Assembly: GCA_910586215.1 (NCBI GenBank)
Contig: CAJUGH010000007.1
Location: forward strand, 1 to 64,000
DNA length: 64,000 nt
Origin: an uncultured Acetatifactor sp.
GTDB lineage: Bacteria > Bacillota > Clostridia > Lachnospirales > Lachnospiraceae
Direction of reading: 5' to 3'
Both the position numbers and the translations under genes were made by a program. The notes beneath the pieces are model-generated. The model was not told the DNA's origin. It did no database searches and saw only the letters and a list, made by a program, of their open reading frames with translations. Shown piece by piece: positions 8,293 to 15,199 of this stretch. The stretch's first letter is position 1; each line of letters starts with the position of its first letter.

Positions 8293-8961
8293 ATGAGGCG
8301 GCAGGTGAATCTGTCTGACATATCAGATGGGCGTTTATATGGGGAAAATGATATGGTAAAGGCAGACTGCCATGGATGCAGGGACTGTTTCCAGTGCTGT
8401 ACGGGGATGGGGGATTCCGTGATCCTGGATCCCTATGACATGTACCGGTTCCAGGCCGGTCTGGGCAGGGGGCTGGCAGCACTTCTGGAAGAAGGGGCAG
8501 TGCAGCTTCATGTGGTGGATGGGTGTATCCTGCCCAGTCTGGTCATGGAAGGGAAAGGGGAACGGTGCTTTTTCCTGGATCTACAGGGGCGATGCAGCAT
8601 CCACGGGAGCCGTCCGGGGGTCTGCCGCCTGTTTCCACTGGGGAGGTATTATGAGGAAGGGGACTTCAAGTACTTCCTACAGACCGGGGAATGCCGGGAG
8701 AAGAACCGTTCCAAGGTGAAGGTAGGGAAATGGATTGATACGCCGGAACGAGGAAAATATCACGATTTCCTGTGCGTCTGGCATGACTTCCTGAAACGTC
8801 TGGAAGGTGAAATGGCAGCAGGCGGGGAGGAAGGGGCGAAGCGGCTGAATATGCTTCTGCTACAGTCCTTTTACCTGACAGGGTATGATCCGGAAAGGGA
8901 TTTCTATGGACAGTTCGGGGAGCGGATGGAACAGGCGCTTTCCTATTTGCAAAATGGATAG
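8293..8961 (+). CDS. YkgJ-type cysteine-cluster protein
   Basis: A 222-residue member of the YkgJ/FliB zinc- or iron-chelating family. The N-terminal cluster CHGCRDCFQCC (C26, C29, C32, C35, C36) is followed by CFFLDLQGRCSIHGSRPGVC and RLFPLG, the usual second half of the site (C-x-n-C-x2-H-RP-x2-C-R-FP). The C-terminal part, after GECREKNRSKVKVGKW, is helical. The biochemical role of the family is poorly defined; metal binding is inferred from the cysteines. AGAAGGAGAG lies eight bases before the ATG. The glycosyltransferase gene follows within about 120 bp on the same strand. Confidence 0.85.
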   Translation: MRRQVNLSDISDGRLYGENDMVKADCHGCRDCFQCCTGMGDSVILDPYDMYRFQAGLGRGLAALLEEGAVQLHVVDGCILPSLVMEGKGERCFFLDLQGRCSIHGSRPGVCRLFPLGRYYEEGDFKYFLQTGECREKNRSKVKVGKWIDTPERGKYHDFLCVWHDFLKRLEGEMAAGGEEGAKRLNMLLLQSFYLTGYDPERDFYGQFGERMEQALSYLQNG

Positions 8962-9077
8962 ATGATATGGTAAATGGGCCGGATGGAAACGGCAGACAGT
9001 TAACCATAAGACGGTTACAGGAAGGATGGCAGACAGAGAGTAGCAGAAAAACACAAGGAGAAAGGTCTGAGATCTAT

Positions 9078-10517
9078 ATGGAACCATTGGTATCCGTCAT
9101 TGTGCCAGTATACAATGCCCAGGCTACCCTGGAGCGCTGTGTGGACAGCGTGCTGGCCCAGGAATATACGAATCTTGAATTGCTGCTGGTGGATGATGGG
9201 AGCACGGACGGATCAGCTGCATTGTGTGACCAGTATGGGGCACGGGACAAAAGGGTGCGTGTGATCCACAAGGAGAATGGCGGCGTGTCCCACAGCAGGA
9301 ACCTGGCCCTGGAGCTGGCAGCAGGGGAATATGTGCAGTTTCTGGACAGCGATGACTGGCTGACAATGGATGCCACCAGACAATTTGTCCGCAGTGCCCA
9401 GACAAGCGGCTGTGACATGGTCATTGCAGATTTTTACAGAGTGGTGGGGGAGAAGCTGTCCCACAAGGGTGACATTGAGAAAGAGGGGCTGCTTACCAGA
9501 CAGGAATTTGCCAATTTCATGATGGAGGATCCGGCAGATTTTTATTATGGGGTGTTATGGAATAAGCTTTACCGCAGGGGGATCATTGCAAAACATGGTC
9601 TTCGCATGGACGAAGATATCAGTTGGTGTGAGGATTTCATCTTTAACCTGGAATATATCCGGCACTGCCATACCATTTATGCCCTGCAGGTGCCGGTCTA
9701 CTATTATGTGAAGACAAAGGGAAGCCTGGTGAACAGCCAGGGGGCCAATATCAACAATACCATCCGCATGAAGCTGAATGTGTTTGAATATTATCACAAG
9801 TTTTACCGGGAAGTATATGGAGAGGAGAGTTATGAGGACATCCGGCTCCAGCTCTACCGCTTTTTTGTGACCTATGCCAAGGATGGGTTCGTGCCACCCG
9901 CACCCCTGTCCGGCAGCAGGAAGCTGGGACAGGAGCGGCAGTCTGTCCCCATTCCGGAGGCGGTGGAAGGGGATGGAATTGCCTTGGAATATTACCGCTA
10001 CCGGAAGCTGTGGGGAAGGTATTGCGAGACGGTTGCCATTAAGAACGATATGTCCCTGCAGGAGGTGGAGGTGCTTCTGTATCTGAACCAGGGAGTATCT
10101 GTCAGGGGCCTTCGGGAACTGTCTGACCTATCCGGACTGACAAAGCGGGCTGTGGGAACAGCCCTTCAGAAGCTGGAGAAACGGGAGATGGTAAGGAGGC
10201 TGCCCTGGCGGGAAGAGCAGGAGAAGCAGGAAAAGATTACAAAACAGGAAAAAACCGCAAAGAAGGAAAGGACAACGAAGCAGGAAAAAGCGGCTAAAAG
10301 GGAACAGGAAAAGGCAGCCAGGCAGAATAGGACAGCAGGACGAAAGGGCTTGATAAAGGTACTCCCTGCGGCTTCCCCGGTGTTCCGTGATCTGGAACTG
10401 GCAAGGGAAGACTTCCTGGAAGCGCAGTACAAGGGCCTGCAGGAGGTGGAGAAGGCACATCTGCGGGAATTGCTGGGGAAGGTCAGCGAAAATGTGAAAC
10501 ACGTACTGAGAGGATGA
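9078..10517 (+). CDS. family 2 glycosyltransferase fused to a MarR-like winged helix
   Basis: A 479-residue protein. Residues 1-230 are a GT-A fold family 2 glycosyltransferase: VSVIVPVYNAQATLERCVDS, LLLVDDGSTDGSA, and the nucleotide/metal motif FLDSDDW (88-94), then WCEDFIFNLEYI. Residues ~322-375 look like a MarR-type winged helix (SLQEVEVLLYLNQGVSVRGL, then LSDLSGLTKRAVGTALQKLE and KREMVRR). Residues ~376-420 are a Lys/Glu/Gln-rich low-complexity linker made of KQEK-like repeats, and the tail is helical. The frame is open back to 8967, but the domain begins at the ATG at 9078; its ribosome site is not strong. The DNA-binding-like module on a glycosyltransferase is unusual. Confidence 0.75.
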   Translation: MEPLVSVIVPVYNAQATLERCVDSVLAQEYTNLELLLVDDGSTDGSAALCDQYGARDKRVRVIHKENGGVSHSRNLALELAAGEYVQFLDSDDWLTMDATRQFVRSAQTSGCDMVIADFYRVVGEKLSHKGDIEKEGLLTRQEFANFMMEDPADFYYGVLWNKLYRRGIIAKHGLRMDEDISWCEDFIFNLEYIRHCHTIYALQVPVYYYVKTKGSLVNSQGANINNTIRMKLNVFEYYHKFYREVYGEESYEDIRLQLYRFFVTYAKDGFVPPAPLSGSRKLGQERQSVPIPEAVEGDGIALEYYRYRKLWGRYCETVAIKNDMSLQEVEVLLYLNQGVSVRGLRELSDLSGLTKRAVGTALQKLEKREMVRRLPWREEQEKQEKITKQEKTAKKERTTKQEKAAKREQEKAARQNRTAGRKGLIKVLPAASPVFRDLELAREDFLEAQYKGLQEVEKAHLRELLGKVSENVKHVLRG

Positions 10518-10564
10518 TAGTGCGGACCTTAGGTGTAGCCTGGAAATGACATGCATATAAATAG

Positions 10565-10617
10565 TTCCAACTGTGCTCATCCAATCGTCCGCCTGCATTG
10601 CAACCACACAGTTGGAA
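10565..10617. repeat. inverted-repeat element, short copy
   Basis: Arms TTCCAACTGTG (10565-10575) and CACAGTTGGAA (10607-10617) form a perfect 11-bp inverted repeat around a 31-nt interior. A longer relative lies at 25150-25264 with arms TTCCACCTGTG/CACAGGTGGAA. The single arm difference is compensated on the other side, and both share CATCCAA and ATTGCAAC inside. Confidence 0.65.
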
Positions 10618-10653
10618 ATCGTTATCCATGGGAAACAGACAGAAGGAAAGAAT

Positions 10654-11994
10654 GTGGACGGGGAAATGGCAGAAAATTACTATGAAGAGACAAACTACGA
10701 AGAGGAAGACTATGAGGAAGAGAGACTCCGCAGACAGCGGAGATTACAGCGTATAGAGGAGATGCGGCGTCGGAAGAAGCAGACAGTCCTTCTGCACAGG
10801 ATTGCTTTTCTGGGGGTATGTATGGCAGTGGGAATCCTGGCCGGATTCGGGATCCTGGGGCTTCGGAACCTGGCAGGGCAGGGGAGCCGGATCCCCGGGG
10901 AGCAGGTACAAAATCTGCCTAAGGACGAAACGCTGCCTGCGGATGAAAATGGTGGCGCCTTCCAGGGAGGAACCGGGGACGGGAATGGAATCGGAGGAGA
11001 AAGCAATGCCTTTGACCAGGGAACTGACAACGACAGTCAGTCAGACCAGGTGCCCACAGGAGCCTTTGGGGCAGGGAATGGAACTGTAGGCAGCACAGAT
11101 CCGGGATATGGCGGTATGGGTCCTTTTCTGCCGGAACAGTACAGGCCGGTATTCCAGGCAGAGCGCAATGATGACACAGAAGGATTCTCGGAAAATGTGG
11201 TCAGTCCCTACGGCATCTTCATCGATGTCTCCAGTGGATCGGTCCTGGCCTGCCGGGAGGGCTATACCAGGATGAACCCGGCCTCCATGACCAAGATCCT
11301 CACAGTCCTGGTAGCCGCAGAAGCCCTGGGAATCCGCACGGGAGAGGAACCGATACTGGAGGACACGGTGGAGATCACCATAGAAATAACGGATTATTGT
11401 TTTGTAAACAAGTGTAGTGTGGTAGGTTTTGAGGTGGGAGAGAGGGTGACCGTGCGGGATCTGTTCTACGGAACGATCCTGCCCTCCGGTGCAGATGCTG
11501 CCCTGGGGCTGGCGGCCTATGTGTCCGGCTCCCAGGAAGCTTTTGTGGAACGGATGAACCAGAAGCTGGAGGATCTGGGGCTGGGGGAGAGTACCCATTT
11601 TACCAATTGTGTGGGACTTTACAACGAAAACCATTACAGCACGGCATACGATATGGCCGTGATCCTGAAGATGGCGGCAGACAATCCCTTCTGCCGGATG
11701 GCGCTCTCAGCCCATACGTACAATACCAGTCTGACAAAGCAGCACCCGGAGGGACTTCTGGCTTCCAACTGGTTCCTGCGTAGGATTGAAGACAAGGACA
11801 CCCACGGGGAAGTGCTCTGTGGCAAGACCGGGTATGTGGACCAGTCTGGCAGCTGTGCAGCCAGCCTTGCTGTGGACAGGAGCGGGAAAGAATATCTGTG
11901 CGTCACGGCCGGAGCAGGCAGCAGCTTTCTGTGTATTGCAGATCATGTGGAACTGTACCAGAAGTATTTACAGGGAGACAGCGGGGGACAATGA
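10654..11994 (+). CDS. D-alanyl-D-alanine carboxypeptidase (peptidase S11)
   Basis: A 446-residue penicillin-binding protein that trims the D-Ala from peptidoglycan stem peptides. A strongly acidic then basic cytosolic segment (NYYEETNYEEEDYEEE, RLRRQRRLQRIEEMRRRKKQ) precedes one membrane helix near 46-72, a Gly/Asp-rich linker and the catalytic domain. SxxK is SMTK (S211, K214), KTG is at 391-393, and the middle motif reads SGA (278-280) where SGN is usual. The GTG at 10654 is chosen because AGAAGGA lies six bases before it; an ATG at 10666 also fits. It has no C-terminal amphipathic anchor, consistent with N-terminal anchoring. Confidence 0.88.
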   Translation: MDGEMAENYYEETNYEEEDYEEERLRRQRRLQRIEEMRRRKKQTVLLHRIAFLGVCMAVGILAGFGILGLRNLAGQGSRIPGEQVQNLPKDETLPADENGGAFQGGTGDGNGIGGESNAFDQGTDNDSQSDQVPTGAFGAGNGTVGSTDPGYGGMGPFLPEQYRPVFQAERNDDTEGFSENVVSPYGIFIDVSSGSVLACREGYTRMNPASMTKILTVLVAAEALGIRTGEEPILEDTVEITIEITDYCFVNKCSVVGFEVGERVTVRDLFYGTILPSGADAALGLAAYVSGSQEAFVERMNQKLEDLGLGESTHFTNCVGLYNENHYSTAYDMAVILKMAADNPFCRMALSAHTYNTSLTKQHPEGLLASNWFLRRIEDKDTHGEVLCGKTGYVDQSGSCAASLAVDRSGKEYLCVTAGAGSSFLCIADHVELYQKYLQGDSGGQ

Positions 11995-12081
11995 TGACCA
12001 TCCGGACATAGACAAAAGACTGGGATCTTGAGGGATGGGAAAGAGACAGAAATAAATCACATAAATGGAGGACAATCTCAT

Positions 12082-12603
12082 ATGAAACAAATTCTCGTAG
12101 TAGTAGACATGCAGAACGACTTTATTGACGGTGTCCTGGGTACGGCACAGGCCCAGGGCATTGTGGACAGGGTGGTCCGGAAGATCAGACAGTACCCGGC
12201 AGACGCCGTCATTGCCACCCAGGATACCCACCAGAAGGATTACCTGCAGACCAGGGAAGGAAAATACCTGCCTGTGGAACACTGCATCCAGGGTACCTGG
12301 GGCTGGGAACTTCAAAAAGAGGTGGCCGATGCCCTGTCAGGGGCAGTCATTTTGGAAAAGCCCACCTTTGGAACGCTTCAGATTGCGGAAACCGTGAAAA
12401 AGCTGGCAGAGGGGGAGGCAGACCTTCGTGTGGAAGTAGTGGGCCTGTGTACGGATATCTGTGTGGTATCCAATGCCCTGCTGCTGAAGACCCTTCTGCC
12501 AGATGCAGTGGTCCGGGTGGATGCCTCCTGCTGTGCGGGGGTTACACAGGAGAGCCACCAGGCGGCCCTGTTGACCATGAAGATGTGCCAGATAGAAGTA
12601 TGA
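12082..12603 (+). CDS. nicotinamidase-like cysteine hydrolase (isochorismatase fold)
   Basis: A 173-residue isochorismatase-fold amidase. The catalytic triad is visible as D9 (VVVDMQNDF), K93 (ILEKPTFGT) and C127 (CTDICVVSNA). The metal-site pattern of nicotinamidases, QDTH (47-50) and LPVEHCIQGTWGWEL with H67, is also present, so hydrolysis of nicotinamide to nicotinate (PncA role) is the best guess; related ureido- or pyrazinamide-type substrates are possible. The start is set by GGAGG nine bases before the ATG. Its TGA stop lies exactly at the left edge of a mosaic hairpin repeat that fills the following gap. Confidence 0.85.
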   Translation: MKQILVVVDMQNDFIDGVLGTAQAQGIVDRVVRKIRQYPADAVIATQDTHQKDYLQTREGKYLPVEHCIQGTWGWELQKEVADALSGAVILEKPTFGTLQIAETVKKLAEGEADLRVEVVGLCTDICVVSNALLLKTLLPDAVVRVDASCCAGVTQESHQAALLTMKMCQIEV

Positions 12604-12921
12604 AGGGAATGAAGATTTTCTAAGGCCAGAAAGAACCTGACCTAAGAAAATCTAAGTCATTCCCCAAAGAATCGCTAAAGCGATTCTTCCCAGGCTTTCA
12701 CCCATTGTTTATGACGGGAAGTGTGAAAGGTGAAAAGAAAATCTAAGCTTGCAAGAGGGGGGCATAGCCCACCTCTTTTGTACACAAGCCAAGATTTTCT
12801 AAGTTTCACCAAAGGAATGGCTTTGCCATTCCTTTGAGAATTTACCTTGCGGCAATTCTTCCAAGCGCGATTTTGCGCTTTGATTTTACGAATTGTTTGT
12901 GTCGGCTTTGCCGACATGACG
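12604..12921 (+). repeat. mosaic hairpin repeat R1 (type A plus type B)
   Basis: This fills the 347-bp gap between two genes. Type A (12606-12662) has arms GGAATGAAGATTTTCT and AGAAAATCTAAGTCATTCC. A small stem AAGAATCGC-TAAA-GCGATTCTT follows (12667-12688). Type B (12729-12810) has arms GGTGAAAAGAAAATCT...AGCTTG and CAAG...AGATTTTCTAAGTTTCACC around an inner hairpin. Further stems are AAGGAATGGC/GCCATTCCTT (12812-12834), AAGCGC/GCGCTT, and TGTCGGC/GCCGACA (12900-12916) next to the following gene. Related copies start at 22081, 24997 and 34563. Confidence 0.8.
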
Positions 12922-12950
12922 GGAAATGTGAGGACAGGAGGAAGAGGATC

Positions 12951-13706
12951 TTGTTACATATTCTGGCAATCGGAAATAGTTTTTCACAGGATGCCACCTA
13001 TTATCTACATCAGATGCTGGAGGCAGGGGGTGTGGAAAACAAGGTGGTAAACCTGTATATCGGCGGCTGCAGCCTGGAGCGCCACTGGAAGAATATCCGG
13101 GAGGATGAGGCAGCCTATGTGTATGAGGCAAATGGCAGTGCCACAGACCGTCTGGTGTCTGTCCGGGAAGCCCTGGAGGAAGAGGCATGGGACGTGGTGA
13201 CCACCCAGCAGGCCAGCCACGACAGCGGGTGGATGGATACCTATGAGCCTTTTCTGGGGCAGATCCTTACCTATATCCGCGGGAAGATGCCGAAAGCCAC
13301 AGTTCTGTTACAGAAGACCTGGGCCTACGAAACAGACAGTCACCATGAGGCCTTCCCCAGATACCACTGCAACCAGGAGGAAATGTATGAACGCTTAAGC
13401 CTTGCTTACGGGGAGGCCGCAAGGAGGGAAGGGGTGGGAATGATTCCCAGCGGGGACGTGATCCAGGCCCTTCGCAAGGTGCCGCCGTTTGTGTATGGGG
13501 AAGGCGGCATGTCCCTGTGCAGGGACGGCTTCCACATGCATTATCTGTATGGCAGGTATGCCCTGGCAGCCACATGGTATGAGAGGCTCATAGGGAAGGA
13601 CATCCAGGAGAACACCTTTATGCCCCATTCTGACCTGTGGGATGGGGAGGCAGACCCGGAAGCGCTGGCAGTGATCCGCAAGATAGTGCACAGGGTGTGC
13701 CATTAA
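12951..13706 (+). CDS. DUF4886-type SGNH-like hydrolase
   Basis: A 251-residue protein of the DUF4886 type, related to SGNH/GDSL esterases. The N-terminus HILAIGNSFSQDATYYLHQM has the block I GNS serine region, WDVVTTQQASHDSG the middle block, and RDGFHMHYLYGRYALAATWY the C-terminal block with D-x-x-H. Such proteins are found with carbohydrate genes and are thought to remove acyl groups. I place the start at TTG 12951, because AGGAGG at 12936-12941 is nine bases upstream and family members begin at this point; the frame is open back to 12834, but that part is repeat sequence. The stem TGTCGGC-TTT-GCCGACA ends 34 bp before the start. Confidence 0.78.
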   Translation: MLHILAIGNSFSQDATYYLHQMLEAGGVENKVVNLYIGGCSLERHWKNIREDEAAYVYEANGSATDRLVSVREALEEEAWDVVTTQQASHDSGWMDTYEPFLGQILTYIRGKMPKATVLLQKTWAYETDSHHEAFPRYHCNQEEMYERLSLAYGEAARREGVGMIPSGDVIQALRKVPPFVYGEGGMSLCRDGFHMHYLYGRYALAATWYERLIGKDIQENTFMPHSDLWDGEADPEALAVIRKIVHRVCH

Positions 13707-13720
13707 CGAAAAAACAATTA

Positions 13721-13761
13721 TTGCATTCCATAATCAGACATGTTATAGTGTCCTTAGGACA
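13721..13761 (+). promoter_or_regulatory. promoter with palindrome near the start of transcription
   Basis: TTGCAT (13721-13726), a 17-bp spacer and TATAGT (13744-13749) with an upstream TG make a good extended -10 promoter. It is followed at once by the palindrome TGTCC-TTA-GGACA (13749-13761). The leader to the nuclease gene also contains a stem ATCCACGGGCAGT/ACTGCCTGTGGAT at about 13799-13828. Confidence 0.55.
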
Positions 13762-13932
13762 TAAAAGAGTAAGGATTCATTGAGCAGGAATATTCTATAT
13801 CCACGGGCAGTCAAAACTGCCTGTGGATCCAAATATCTGACATTCTACAGATTCAGACACTGCCTGCTTGATACCACAAAACAGCGGGGATATGGGGCAG
13901 GCCGGAGACGTGTATAGTTTCTCTTTGGAAAT

Positions 13933-15063
13933 GTGATCAAGGGAACAATGGTCAGGTATCCTATTGTCTGCCATACCAGCATGGATCCAGACGCAGTAGC
14001 TTATAAGCAACTATGTCGGAACCAGGGACCTGTGTACCCTGCGGAAAGGCAGATTATGGGCGAAGCGAACAATGTACTACAGGTTTACATGCAGAAGCCA
14101 GACAGGATCCAATCTGTGCTGGAGTATTTTCTGGGAGGGAAATTGCCAGGGGACTGGAGGATCTGCGAAGCGGATGGTTTTTATACCATCCGGAAGCCGG
14201 GGGGAAGGGTATCTTTTCGGCAGAGAGACATCCACCGCAGGATCCAGGCAGGACATTTCAGTTTTCAACTGGGTCTGGAGAACCAGGATGCTATCAACCT
14301 CATATACCCTTTTCGGGTCATGGAAATGGACTGCCTGGCCTATGAAGCCGGGATTACGAAGATCCAGGAGCACAACTGTGCGCAGAAGGTGAAATATGGG
14401 AAGAAGGATGATTTTAAATACCGTTACCGGCAGGGTGACAGACTGGAACCTGTGCTGAACCTGACCCTGTACTGGGGCAGGGAGGCCTGGGAAAAGCCCC
14501 GTTCTCTGGGGGACATGGTGGACAGACAGAAGCTGCCTGGGAAACTGGCAGACCTGTTCCAGGATTACAAGGTACACTTGGTTCCTATGCGGCTGATCCC
14601 GGAGGAGGAACTACAGAAGATGGAATCCGACTTAAAGTATGTGCTTGGGATCATGAAATGTGCAGGCTCCCGGGAGAGATACCAGAAGTACATAGAAGAA
14701 AACAGGGATTTTTTCACCAGGATACCCAGGAGTGCAGCAGATGTCATAAGTGTATATGCCAACATGAAAGAGATTGTGAAGTATCTGGAATTTCAGCCAG
14801 GTGCAGGGGACGAGGAGGAGACGGATATGTGTAAGGCTCTGCGGGACATGAAAAGGGATGCAAAAAAAGAAGGCAAGATTGAGGGAAGGGCAGAGGGAAG
14901 GGCAGAGGAAATCATTGCTTCTGGCTATGAATTTGGCCTGTCGGATGAGAATATCCTGGACAGACTACAGAAGAGGATGCAGATTTCCATGCAGGTAGCC
15001 TGGCAATACCTGTTAAGGTATGGAAAGCATTCAGAGTCCATTGGGGAGAAGGCATCTGTCTGA
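13933..15063 (+). CDS. Rpn family PD-(D/E)XK nuclease / putative transposase
   Basis: A 376-residue relative of the Rpn (recombination-promoting nuclease) proteins that are common in Lachnospiraceae. The typical segments are HFSFQLGLENQDAINLIYPF with the acidic residue of the nuclease core, VMEMDCLAYEAGI, and EPVLNLTLYWGREAWEKPRS. The C-terminal tail is charged and helical with GKIEGRAEGRAEE, as in many members. Whether it still cleaves DNA is unknown. The start is uncertain: GTG at 13933, ATG at 13948 (with AAGGGA only three bases away), or a later Met. A truncated relative is present at 36853-37251, on the other strand. It has its own promoter, and its codon use is like that of its neighbours. 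Confidence 0.75.
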   Translation: MIKGTMVRYPIVCHTSMDPDAVAYKQLCRNQGPVYPAERQIMGEANNVLQVYMQKPDRIQSVLEYFLGGKLPGDWRICEADGFYTIRKPGGRVSFRQRDIHRRIQAGHFSFQLGLENQDAINLIYPFRVMEMDCLAYEAGITKIQEHNCAQKVKYGKKDDFKYRYRQGDRLEPVLNLTLYWGREAWEKPRSLGDMVDRQKLPGKLADLFQDYKVHLVPMRLIPEEELQKMESDLKYVLGIMKCAGSRERYQKYIEENRDFFTRIPRSAADVISVYANMKEIVKYLEFQPGAGDEEETDMCKALRDMKRDAKKEGKIEGRAEGRAEEIIASGYEFGLSDENILDRLQKRMQISMQVAWQYLLRYGKHSESIGEKASV

Positions 15064-15199
15064 TAGAAGCAGGTTGTCCTCTTTGTCCCCTGTTCCGTCC
15101 TCTTTCCCGGTTGCGGTATCCGGTCTCTTTTCCCATACTGGAAATGGAATCTTTTTATGGACAGGGTGAGATGAATGGGGGATGTCAGGAGGGCTTAGG

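Noticed and set aside
12834..12950. Upstream extension of the DUF4886 frame
   Set aside because: The sequence is made of repeat hairpins, while the TTG at 12951 has a strong ribosome site and matches the family N-terminus.
15111..15139. TTGCGG-N17-CATACT as promoter of the FAD oxidoreductase gene
   Set aside because: Spacing is right, but both boxes are weak in a C/T-rich stretch; not firm enough to list.
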